A stretch of DNA of 17,942 bases, taken from NCBI GenBank assembly GCA_910592205.1, contig CAJVPJ010000731.1, positions 1-17,942 on the forward strand, read 5' to 3'. Below are positions 8,266-17,942 of the stretch, one piece after another. The notes beneath the pieces were generated by a model, which did not search any database, was not told where the DNA came from, and saw only the letters and a list, made by a program, of their open reading frames with translations. The DNA comes from Paraglomus occultum. Lineage: Eukaryota > Glomeromycota > Glomeromycetes > Paraglomerales > Paraglomeraceae. The translations under genes and the position numbers were made by a program. Every line of letters begins with the position of its first letter. The stretch's first letter is position 1.

Positions 8266-8748
8266 ACCTGCTCGAAATCTTCCGATTGAAGAAAATTCGT
8301 AAGAACTAAGACTATGGTTCATTCCCCTCCTGGATGATATTACAAAGTGATGAACCATCAATCCCTCGAACACTATGATATTACTGTATAGCTTTGACGC
8401 ACATAAATTTAACGGACAACACAAATGTTCATACCAACCACGCACGCGAAACAACGTTCTGATTGAACAAATGATACTTTCGGCATCTTTCGTTGTGTCC
8501 CCCGTACCCTCCATGTGACCAGAACCAACACACAATTTAAACGAGTTTAAATGTCGTCATAACGCAAATTCTCTTCAAATCTATGAAAAAGAAAAGAGAA
8601 TTAGCAAAAGAACACATGACAAGACAATTCACGATGGTCGCTGTAACATAAAATAAGCGAGTGTCCTGACATACAATTTATTTAGTTATAATCATATTGT
8701 CCCAAATCAACACCATAATTCGTTCCTGTTCCTTCTAATGCGCAATCT
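8266..8748. other. Intergenic stretch downstream of the duplication
   Basis: A minus-strand open frame 8215-8535 (106 codons, initiated only by GTG) covers part of it and runs into the duplicated 3' flank. It has no recognisable domain and its end reads through shared non-coding DNA, so I do not call it a gene. No repeats or RNA genes are visible. Confidence 0.5.
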
Positions 8749-9852
8749 CTACGCTCTGATGACTTCAAACACTTCGTATTCATCACCCCCCGAATTCTCC
8801 AAGACGCTCGTCGTAAGCATATTTCTTGTAATACTTTTTGGATCGAACGCTCCGCCGATTCTCAACTCGCTCTCGCCAAAACAGAAAAAACCAACTCTCA
8901 AGCCGCGCAGAAATTTCTCACAACCGAACAATATTCTACTCTCTTTTGCGGTGGATACAGTATATCACGCTTGTCCAAGCAACTATCGTTCTTTCCAATA
9001 TCGTCTCTAGACAAATACCCACCAATGGTCTCATTGATCACTCTTATGTTGGTAATAACCAGTCCTTTATAGGGAGACGAAAGCCCATATCGGGAGCACG
9101 ATACAATAAGCAAAGTTTATAGGTAGTCGCCGAGTCGTCCTCTATCCAGGACGTTACTAGACTAGCGTGTTGTTTGGTAATGAGCCGGAAAAGCGTGGCG
9201 GTGCCTAATAGAGACGCTTCTGCTGCGTTGAATTCAGTACTGGCTGGCTCCTTAAATGGGTCAAGATATTTTCTCTCAGGGGAGAATAAAACATCCGAGA
9301 AAACGGTTGGAGTCGCTCTATAAACTGAGCATGAGAGAAATCAGAATATCAGATTAACGGAAGAAGATTAGAGAGAGTATTTCCCAAGGCATTGAAATCT
9401 GCTTCACTCCATTCACCTGGCTTATCATCTAATGCATTCGGCATTAGCTATCCCCCATCAAATGACCCAGTTCCATATAACGACTTTGTCCATCACTATG
9501 TCATCCATCTGTAATATTGCTACCAGAATGTCTTCGTCCAGAGCCTCGAAATCATCAGACTCGGAAACAAGTTTCGGTTTCATCGAAACAGTATTCTTTG
9601 AAGCTTCGCGGCGGCCTGAAGATCAAATATTGAATTCAGAACTTTGATCACTTTTGGGCAACGGTTGTAATAATCATTTTCTATTATAAGATGTTGAATG
9701 TAAAGATCAACTCTTCCAGCGCTAATTTATCAGCTGTTGATAAAAGGTCAATATTTGCGAGTCTTCGCCGCCGGTGTATAAGTAACTTTCTGATACATAC
9801 CGACAGATAACGACTACACCCCAACCGACCAAGCTCTCAAATGTTCTATATG
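8749..9852 (-). pseudogene. BTB-BACK-TLDc protein gene, decayed
   Basis: Reading from 9852 down to 8749: the end of a BTB domain (YLYTGGEDS, then STADKLALEELIFTF after a frame change); BACK (LIIENDYYNRCPKVIKVLNS; SDDFEALDEDILVAILQMDD; IVMDKVVIWNWVI stop WGIANA; EWSEADFNALGNTL; LLPLI stop YSDF; FIERLQPF); TLDc (HASLVTSWIEDD, CLLYRAPDMGF matching LLYRASRDGF, KGLVITNIRVINETIGGY matching the IIGGY core, GESELRI matching FG..DL.I, and the C-terminal DEYEVFEVIRA before TAG). Intact relatives in AM fungi are about 450-550 aa and are thought to act as adaptors (BTB, BACK) with a TLDc module. Here at least four frame changes and in-frame TGAs at 9458-9460 and 9349-9351 break the frame, and the BTB start is not recognisable. 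Introns could account for some but not all breaks. The + strand frames at 8738-9122 and 9432-9647 are shadows. Confidence 0.75.
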
Positions 9853-10908
9853 GCTTTTCATTTCTAATTTGTGCATTCACATAGCAACTATTTCTCCAAC
9901 ATGACCTTTCTCACTCTTCTCAAGTCCATTCTCCACAAGCCCGTTGTATCACTTACTAATAAGCAGCCTGGATCAACACAAAAACGTGTTCTTATTTTTG
10001 GAGGCACCATGTTCGCGATCACCGTTTGGCGGCCTGTTATCTCGTTTCTTGAATTTCGCCTTCATGGCTTGTATTATATTTAACATGTAGGAAAACCGTC
10101 TTGATAGTATAAGCAAGCCTGCAGTTCCCCGCTTTCGAGCAATGCTTCGATTCTTCATCGGATGTGGGAAATTATCTTCAACGAACCGAGATCTCGGAGC
10201 GAATGGTGCAAGGTTGGTCGAGGAGGGTTATATAACGTGAGGTTATAGTGTGGCGATTTCTATGTAGCGATCGAGTAAAAGGAAAAAAATAATAAACCTT
10301 TATGTTTTAACAACAGACAGGAATCATTCACACCATTGACCATGATGTACCTTGGACGTAACTGAAGCCTTACCAGACTTTTCGTTTTCATTGCATGTTT
10401 CGACATGGTTAGAGGTATCCGATATACCGATACTTGCACCTTGATGTTGCACGGGTTTACGGCACTAACTTTATCGAATCTACAGATATGCAAACAAAAC
10501 GTCTTCTCTCGTCAAAGCTGTGTTATAATAATGGTAAACATTATGCGGTCTTTGTTGAGCATCTGTCAGCAGAAAAACATAAACGTCAATAATAAGCCGT
10601 TGAAATCGAGCAACGTCGGAGACGCGAGTACTCACGAGCTGTCAGTTTGGGAATGTTCGTACACAGTTGTCGGAAGACACGTGGCAGGCTTCTTAAAAAG
10701 AAGTCCATAAAGTATGGCTTTGAGAACCAAGATCAAAATGTGGTTGTTGGCTTACGTGATGGAAATTTATAGAACTGAACATCAATAAGAGGGTTGCACT
10801 AAGTTTGTTTGGGGACTTGTGATGATGATGATAATGTAAGAAAACAGCATATTAATGACAAGCTACTCTAAATAAAAAATTAAATTCGTATTACTGAGTA
10901 ATAACTTA
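9853..10908. other. Stretch between two relics, no clear gene
   Basis: Open frames of 61-101 codons occur on both strands (for instance + 10405-10710, - 10260-10493, + 9871-10083), but none shows a domain. The missing N-terminal BTB part of the neighbouring relic and the missing C-lobe of the kinase relic could once have lain here; I could not align either by eye. GC content is somewhat higher than in the region after 11476. Confidence 0.45.
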
Positions 10909-11475
10909 CTAAATCTTATGCAAGATTCCTGCTTTGTGAATATACCTCAGTCCTTTAACAATATCCGAACCCAGTTGACAGTTGGCAGGCCAATCTAGTT
11001 TGATAGCTGGCGTTGATAGGTATTTCCGCATAAACCATTGTTGGCATAATCAAGTATCTTCCTTTGATATCTATTAAAAGTTCACGTTAATTCCAAGGAA
11101 TTGAATTATGTTGGAATGATCATCTGCTCTACGATGTGATGGATCTTGAGCTAGAATATAGTGATTCGAAAGAGTTCCATGGACCTTAACAGCAGTTCCG
11201 TCACGCATCATTACAAACCTCGTTTACAAAGCTTCTGAGGAATTCCTCTTTGTCTGAATATTTGATCATTTTGTAAGAAACTGTGATGTCTGATGATGCT
11301 ACTTTTGCTTTGAAACCCACCCCAACTCCACCACGGCATGCAGTCTTTATGGATCAATCGTCGTAAGAATAGAATTGAACGTATTTGCTTTCAAGGCTCA
11401 TACCTTGTTAGTGGCAATTGATGACATCGCATCGTTGTTGTTATTATTACTGTTTTGACTTGAACTTCTACGCAT
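10909..11475 (-). pseudogene. TKL kinase, 5' part only, decayed
   Basis: From 11475 downwards: exon 11404-11475 (24 codons, MRRSSSQNSNNNNNDAMSS), 59-nt intron 11345-11403 (GTATGA to AAAG), and exon 11219-11344 with a glycine-loop remnant RGGVGVGFKAKV, VSYKMIKYSDKEEF (VALK lysine) and LRSFVNE. Then a 68-nt intron 11151-11218 (GTTTGT to TTCTAG) sits at the same position as the intron after FISE in the live kinases, followed by LKIHH, then after a frame change HSNIIQFLGINV. Further frame changes and TAA/TAG stops precede KGRYLIM, KYLSTPAIKLDWP and GSDIVKGLRYIHKAGILHK, which stops at TAG at 10909-10911, exactly where HRDLH should come. The C-lobe is absent. The family resembles Rhizophagus-type TKL kinases, but a different subfamily from the pair at 1-7869. 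Confidence 0.75.
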
Positions 11476-12361
11476 TCTTTATGCTGATATGTCACAAACA
11501 GTAGTAACACACATGCAGGCGTATGCACACAGCATTACACTACGGTCTCACAAAAAGTATTATAACTCAAAATTTTTTGGGGGCAAGTCCAGACTATTAG
11601 AATACAATAAAAATTTTACTTTAGATCATTGTTGCATTTGGTGTAACAGGATATCCATTACTTTTTTTAGTTCCTGCATCAAAAAGTGGACGTCATCAAG
11701 TCGACGATAATTGCGAAAAAAGCAAACCCAACGGGATTATTTATTGCATACAATTCCAACATGAAAGTTAAAAACGCGCCTGTTTATCAATAACACCTTC
11801 GATGCTTTTGTCGTTTCTCCTGTACTGACATGAGGTTTATTTGAGTCTGAATATGATTATTTTTTAATTCGTTATTTTGGCAACCTGCACAAATTTTGAC
11901 TTTATTCATGGGCGTTGGACCTGATCGAGAGTTGATAGATATAGCTGGGCTACTTTATTTGTGAAAATGTGGTTGTGGTGAGCGGTCGATTTATGCTGGA
12001 ATTTACAGCTCAAGTTTTTGACAAACTATTTGAGAATGTACGTTGTTCTCACAAACTTGGTATATTCATTAATTACATAGTGTCAATATATAATAGACCT
12101 GAGATTCGGGCATAACCTTTACTTCATAAGTGGATAAAGTTATAAGCTGTATATTTTTTTTTCTTGTTGCAGGGTGAATTATACTTTGGGAACGTCTTTA
12201 CGAGGAACGGAAAAACTATTTAGCTTTTTTGGTATGCACGTAATGAGTGAATAGTCTTAAAGTAGCAATCTATTTGCTGAAAACGACTTTGTAGCAATGC
12301 CATTACGATATGCCATAGCTGATATTAACATTGTCTTTTTGTCAAACCTTGTTTGTCATAG
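11476..12361. other. AT-rich intergenic DNA, nothing recognised
   Basis: Only one small open frame (+ 11489-11710, 73 codons) without domain or sensible start context. Poly-T run near 12152-12161. No repeats, RNA genes or coding-like blocks seen. Confidence 0.5.
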
Positions 12362-12438
12362 TCACACACCCCCAATATTTTCAACGTGCAGGGGTACAAA
12401 ATTATTATTAAAATAAAATGCTACATTATCCGAGTTGC

Positions 12439-12456
12439 AAGGGGGGGAGGGGGGTA
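12439..12456 (+). repeat. G-rich tract
   Basis: Two long G runs separated by one A (7 G, A, 6 G), followed by TATATTT. Unusual in this AT-rich region. Long enough to allow stacked G structures only if the runs are subdivided. Confidence 0.7.
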
Positions 12457-12846
12457 TATTTAAAAATTCCTTCAGAAAATGCGTATACGTAAAAGATACA
12501 AGGATGGCTTTATTAATCGGCCTATCGAACGCGACAGACTTCATCATCAAAAAGTTGGCATCAATTACCATAATGTTTTCTTGTAAATTGCGAGAGTTCG
12601 TGCAACGCTCATTACGATCGCCTCTGATTTTCACATGTCTGTTTGTCACACAATTTCCCCCAACGTTATTTCAACCATCAGATGATCAATGAATGGTAAT
12701 CTGTATCAAAAAATCTCGTACATACACAATTTTTTCTTATAAATTGGCGTTCAAAGACTGACTTATCTCACACAAACGCTCATGACGTTAACATCAAACC
12801 CAATACATTTTTACAAAACCGAAACGAATTTTTCCAACATGTCGCA

Positions 12847-13304
12847 TCAAAATTGTCCAACACTCGGAACGTCGGAAGACTCTCTCTCAAAGCTTGCAAG
12901 CACCAATGCTAAAAGTTTTTCCAAGAACCGGAAACAACAGAAAAGCAGAACTACCGAGTCGAGTGTGGTCCCGTTTGTGGTCATACCAATCTTAAAGGCC
13001 AATGAATGCGGGTTCTTGTCATCAATAATTTTGGCAACCGCATTTAAAAGGTTGAACACCTTTTTTCTGTTCACACTTTAGCATCCGTATGCCAAAAACC
13101 GAAATTTTTTGGAATCAGTTCCTGCGCGGCAAGACATTCCATAACGCCGCCGCTTACGATTCCGGTCGCGCCGCACGTGCACAAGACAACATGAACAGCA
13201 ACATCACCAACTGCCTGCGGATAAACAGTTTGACACCGACCGGGTGGGCCTTGTAAACAAAGACATAATATATCAATCGTTGTCTTTGACTTTTTCTTAA
13301 ACAT
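12847..13304 (-). other. Coding-like block with one frame break, unidentified
   Basis: On the minus strand two open frames abut: 13304-13071 (containing CTCGATGIVSGGVMECLAAQ and ELIPKNFGFWHTDAKV) and, in another frame, 13074-12847 (KVFNLLNAVAKIIDDKNPHS, IGMTTNGTTLDSVVLLF). Local GC is higher than the surroundings (visible GC-rich words around 13120-13240). If real, a single frameshift or a missed intron separates them. The + strand is also open at 12782-13081. I recognise no family and cannot decide the strand. It could be a relic of a mobile element or of a gene. Confidence 0.25.
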
Positions 13305-13324
13305 TTATTTCTCATTTTGTATTT

Positions 13325-13459
13325 CGATGCATAGTTTACAATGACTTATAGACATTTTGATGCGTAGTTTAGGATGACTTATAGATATTTTGATGCGTAG
13401 TTATTTACGATGACTTATAGATATTTTGATGCGTAGTTTAGGATGACTTGTAGACATTT
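13325..13459 (+). repeat. 33-bp minisatellite, four copies
   Basis: Four head-to-tail copies at 13325-13357, 13358-13390, 13391-13426 (36 bp, with a three-base insertion) and 13427-13459, followed by a fragment of a fifth. The unit starts TGATGCGTAGTTTAGGATGA and continues CTTATAGATATTT. Copies two and four are nearly identical, whereas the first has diverged most. Period is a multiple of three, but the unit contains stops in several frames and no coding frame spans the array. Confidence 0.9.
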
Positions 13460-13469
13460 GATGCAGTAA

Positions 13470-16400
13470 TTCATTAAATAAACGAGTTCTAGTTATTTCG
13501 ATACGCAACTACCAGAAAATTTAGCAATTTGTAACTCTAATATGACAATATTTACACATTTTTATTGGTTAAATGTTCAGCTTTTGGCTCACAATAACAC
13601 TCAAATTTACAAGAAGTTTTAACTCTTGTTAACCAAATAAATATCCAACTTAAAATCTAAATTAGCCTACAAGAATATTAATAATGATCGAAAAGTGTCA
13701 AGTTTCTACGATTTAGAAAAGCAAGTGTTTCTGAAATTGCCAAAAATTAAATTTTTATCCTACTACTAACTCTTCTGTAATTCAAACATTTGACATGGTT
13801 TCTAAACTATTAAATAAAAAGTGCCAATTAAATATCTGTTATAAGAAACTTTGCTCCGTTCCTCTTGTATTATATTTGATGTAATTGCGCAATAACGCAT
13901 TTATATGTTATAAAATATCAATATAAACCTTTTTTAGACAAAGTGCATTCGTCTTTGAAAACTTTAATGCAATCTGTCATGCTTAAAACCAGCTGCTGAC
14001 TGATTATAATCATTATCGGAAAATGTATGTAACGTTTTCACAAGTTGCGGGGTAGTTGGTTCACGATAACGATTATATAATGATAAGCTATTTTTCTGTT
14101 CAAAAGCAAATTTGTTATCACATGTAGGTATATACGTGTATAGTGTACAATGCACGCAATTGTTGTATCAAAACTGTGTTAGTAAATGTACTGTGGTATA
14201 TTGATAACTCTTTCGTATGTGAGCTAATAATGTGTATTTGAAAAAGTACTTGGAACAGGCATATAACCCTATAAAAACGTGCGCTGTAAGTCTTTTTATT
14301 TATTAAGTTTTCCGTAAGAGGTATTTATAGAACGTATGGAATATAGGAAAGAGTAGCACAGTATTTTATTTTATTTTTTTTTTAATTAAAATATGTTTTA
14401 AATATTCTACGTAGCAAAGTAATTTTTAAAAAACATTGTAAAATGGGAAATTATGTGTTTGACTAAACATCGCCTTTGCTTCGAATGTTAAAGACTGTAA
14501 TACTAATTGAAAATTGCTCCCTACATACAAAGAACAAAGTCTCGGGTAATCTACTGCCAAGGAGGGTTTTTTTTGCACAGTGTAATTATCTGCTTTTTCT
14601 CCGGTACCGTTGAGTAGTAGACAAACAAATAAATTTTTCGCTTCTTATCAGTGGATAACTTTTAAAGTTTTACATTTTAAGTTGTTCGTAATTTCCAAGC
14701 AATTGACATAGACGGCATCTTTATCGAAACAGAAGAAAAAGGCGTGTAATATTAGGAAATATAAAGTTAATTACTATATGCGTGTAAATTATTTAATTAA
14801 ATTATATGCACAATGTAAATATTTCCAAAGTTACGACAATATTTTGTCGTACTCAAGATTCAATGCCTTGTAGTAGTGCAATATTTAATTGCTACCGTTG
14901 TTATACATATAATTAACGTTGTCGATAAAGGCGTAATGCACAATGCGACAATTGTTTTCTAAATAACAATATCTTGGCGCCGACTACTACAGCTTAAACT
15001 GTTACCATAAAGGCTAGTTATTGTGCCAGTTTGCTTCGATTGCATTGTCGGAAGAGATCAAAATTAGTGCTATGCAGTCTAAATTACGTGTAGTTTGTCG
15101 GCTTAGAAGTATTTTGTTTACTGCAAATTTTTATTTTGTTTTGTTTTGGTATTTTCTTTCGGTTACGTCAAATGCGTAACAGAGATAACTAGCCCTAATT
15201 TTATGGCATAAAGTCTACTGTACTTTTATTGTATGCTAGTAATGTCCGAGGTAATGGTTACTGAATATCGCTATCATTAACCGAAGCATACCTAGATAAT
15301 AATATTAAGGTTAAAGTGAATGGTTGTCCGTGAGATAAAAACAAACGCCTTAAATCCAAACAGGTTTTATTTTAGGATGTCCATGAAGGTGGCCTTTTGG
15401 ATTGCTAAAAGATAGAATACGTGCGTAACTATCCCCACAGCATAATATAAATAGTCACTTACCCTAATAAGGCCAATTAAAATATCCAGTACCCAATTTA
15501 CGGTTGTGAAATTTTTTGCTAAACCATTTACAAATGTTCAATTCCAAACATTTCTTATGTCATTCAGATTATGACAATATAAATCTTTTTGCGTTTGTGC
15601 GTCTCGTAGAGACTAAATATGGATTTGTAAAAACAAACAAACCAAACTTTTTCGAGTAAGTTTTTCATTTGACTAAAACAATGAATAATCATTTCGAATT
15701 ACCGATTCACTAAATTACACTTGCGTGAGAAATAACGTTGTGAGCTCGATATCTTTATACAAAATTTATGATCTAGCGTTTCCACTAAACTTGTTGTAAT
15801 AAGTAGAAATCAACTCTTTATTCTCTTTCGCACTTTTAAGAATTTCAAATGCTTGATTTTTTTAGTATTCAAAAAATTATTGGTAATTATCTTCACTAAT
15901 ATTGTTTGATATTTTGTTTTACTATTCTTCTATTATATGGCGGTGGCATTTCTGTGTGGCGGGGCGTAGAAGAAAAAAATTAGAGAATTACAAAATGAGC
16001 AAACAACGAACGCAAAACATAAACACACATACGCATACACATACACACACGCATCAGACAAATTGAACCAGAACAAACCCTGATTGTGTGCCTCAAATTC
16101 ATATAACATATTCCATACTTTACATAGCATGTTACTGTATATTATTTATTTCGTTATACTACTATGCCACTGGATTACAATCATTCATTTGTAAAAAACG
16201 AAATCTATTTGCTTTCAATTAATTGCATCCATTACGGATGTGCCCATTTATCTTGCAATAACCAATAAAACTTATGCAAAACGTCTTATTATTCGACTGT
16301 CTCTGAAAACTTGTATAACTATTGATACGAATTCTATTTGCTTTTGATAAATCAACAATCAGCTACTGGTTTAGCCAACGTAGATCAACTCACTTGATCA

Positions 16401-17942
16401 GGATGCAATCGACGTTTTTAATAAAGTAGTATTCCTCAACAACTCTTTTATTATTTCTCTTTGTAATTACTGCAAAGCGTTATTTATACAATAGAGTTGG
16501 GCCCACGTTCAACAATGCTTACGAACAAATGACTCAACCCAATTAAATACTTTCGCTACCCAGGACTTGAATACCCAACAACGCAGAAAATGTGTTAGAT
16601 GTATCAAAACGAAAAACCAAAAATTTGGGATCTTGCCAAAAGTGCGTAATGATCACCCGATCTTAATTGCTGAGATGTTTTTCACGATACTAATCGACTT
16701 TAAGTACTTTGTAATCTCGTCAAGACATTTTTAAGGAGTGTGCAGTAATAAAAAAAAAACAACTGGTGCAAGTCAATGTCCACTATCATATTATTTAAAC
16801 ACTTTTTGACTTAGTGGGTTCTTTATTTGGCACAACTACTTTAAACATTTTTTGAATAAACATGTAATTTACTATCTATTAAAGGGTTATACAAATTTCA
16901 TTCAAACAGTTTTTTTTTCCAATTCGATGCACATTTGTTAATACAGATTAAGCTAACAAGATTTCGATAAGTTTTCTGGCGCAATTTACATTAATGCAAG
17001 TCATAGTACGTTCAATGAACGGAGTTTGCACATTAATATGCTTTGTAAGCGTTTATGAGTAACAGTTACCGAACGCACAGTAAAAAAAGATATTACATTT
17101 CGTAACAGAATGGGTAAATTAAATATCAAGGATTTCTGACTATTGATGCTCCAATGAAAAACGTCGATTTTATTTTATAAAGTAATTATGTAGTATACGC
17201 GTTCAAAATAGAAAGCGAATAATAACACAGATAGTGTTTTTAATACCAATTAGCATTTTCATTTCTTAAGTAAAAAATTGAATGTAATGATTTATAACTG
17301 TGTAAAGTTACATACTATCCTTAAAAACGTAGCGTGCTTATTGAATTCTACCATCGACGGATGATTATTACAGTACATGTGGAATTGTAGAATATCCCAT
17401 TGTGTTTCTTTTAGTTTATCGCCTCAACGAATTCAACACATTTTGCATCACGGGCACATTCGCAAATCTTCCATGAATCATCGTATACCCTCAAACCGCC
17501 GTTATATTCGAGACACCATATATTTTGTCACTGTATCAGAGTCTGCTGATCAGTTTGGGGCTGACACCAAATATTTGTGTATCCTTAAAATGGCGACTTA
17601 ACAAATATGGTATCAGCTGTCGAACGAGAGAAATGATCTAACGAGTATTGTTGCCAGGCTTTGCCAAATTTGTATCTGTCATTTCCAAATTCGATTGACT
17701 CGCTCGATAAACACACACACAAAACGGTTGAGTTTAGTTTTTGTCACCTTTAGCTTGGGTTCGGAAAAGAAAAAGACAAGCCCCTGGCACGCAATTACGG
17801 AAATCAAAAACAACAACTTGGAGCTGTAATCTTTGACTACGCAAATTGGTCAGACAGAGGTAAATGAGATGAAGCTTGACTAATGATCGGAAATCAATTG
17901 ACCCCCACTTAATTCGATTAACTAATTCCAAACTGATTTTTA
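13470..17942. other. Long AT-rich intergenic region without recognisable genes
   Basis: About 4.5 kb with open frames no longer than 74 codons (17377-17601 +, 17734-17931 -, 15933-16130 -), none with a domain. Contains T- and A-runs (about 14371-14390, 14568-14576, 16749-16759, 16910-16919). I looked for tRNA-like arms, long terminal repeats and reverse transcriptase or transposase motifs and found none, but decayed elements would be easy to miss by eye. Confidence 0.5.
16021..16055 (+). repeat. CA-rich imperfect microsatellite
   Basis: Imperfect run of ACACAC, ATACGC and ACATAC words (about 35 bp). It also explains the Tyr/Val/Cys-rich appearance of the short minus-strand open frame across it, which is therefore not a gene. 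Confidence 0.8.

Noticed and set aside
8215-8535. 106-codon minus-strand open frame
   Set aside because: Starts only with GTG and ends inside duplicated non-coding flank; no domain; the left copy does not keep the frame.
8738-9122. Plus-strand open frames of 90 and 94 codons
   Set aside because: Antisense to the TLDc part of the relic, including its IIGGY-like and EYEVFEV landmarks.
9432-9647. 71-codon + strand open frame
   Set aside because: Antisense to the recognisable BACK-domain block of the BTB-TLDc relic.
15933-16130. 65-codon minus-strand open frame rich in Tyr, Val and Cys
   Set aside because: Its composition comes from the CA-rich microsatellite at 16021-16055.
13470-17942. Possible decayed retrotransposon in the AT-rich tail
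   Set aside because: No reverse transcriptase, integrase or transposase motif, no long terminal repeat pair and no target-site duplication could be seen by eye.

Overview
The window looks like nuclear DNA of a eukaryote, most likely an arbuscular mycorrhizal fungus (Glomeromycotina) or a close Mucoromycota relative. The base composition is AT-rich, the introns are short GT-AG introns (about 59-105 nt), and the recognisable genes belong to two families that are greatly expanded in Rhizophagus-type genomes: tyrosine-kinase-like (TKL) protein kinases with an HCD-type catalytic loop, and BTB-BACK-TLDc proteins. There is nothing bacterial in gene organisation: no operons and no ribosome binding sites.

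Region 1-8265 is dominated by a direct segmental duplication. The left copy (1 to about 2122) and the right copy (6134 to about 8265) are offset by about 6.13 kb. Each carries the same kinase gene on the + strand, followed by a conserved 3' flank. The left gene enters the window already in progress. The right gene is complete (5328-7869, four exons, 763 aa). Its kinase domain is preceded by three degenerate copies of the kinase N-lobe, two of them with a Cys-rich zinc-ribbon-like knuckle. The introns fall at the same point of each repeated unit, so the protein seems to have grown by internal exon duplication.

Between the two copies (2123-5300) lies a minus-strand kinase relic (2124-2448) directly at the duplication edge. 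It is followed by a stretch with several short minus-strand exon-like blocks (best supported at 3339-3725) that I cannot identify.

Region 8266-11475 holds two further minus-strand relics. One is a BTB-BACK-TLDc pseudogene with stops and frameshifts (8749 to about 9852). The other is a second kinase pseudogene that is cut off at the catalytic loop (10909-11475). With the live kinases, this gives a picture of gene birth and death in expanded signalling families: recent tandem copies on one strand, decayed members on the other.

Region 11476-17942 is mostly AT-rich DNA without convincing genes. It contains a 33-bp minisatellite (13325-13459), a CA-rich microsatellite, a G-run and an unresolved minus-strand coding-like block (12847-13304). 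I found no rRNA, tRNA, CRISPR array or intact transposon by eye.
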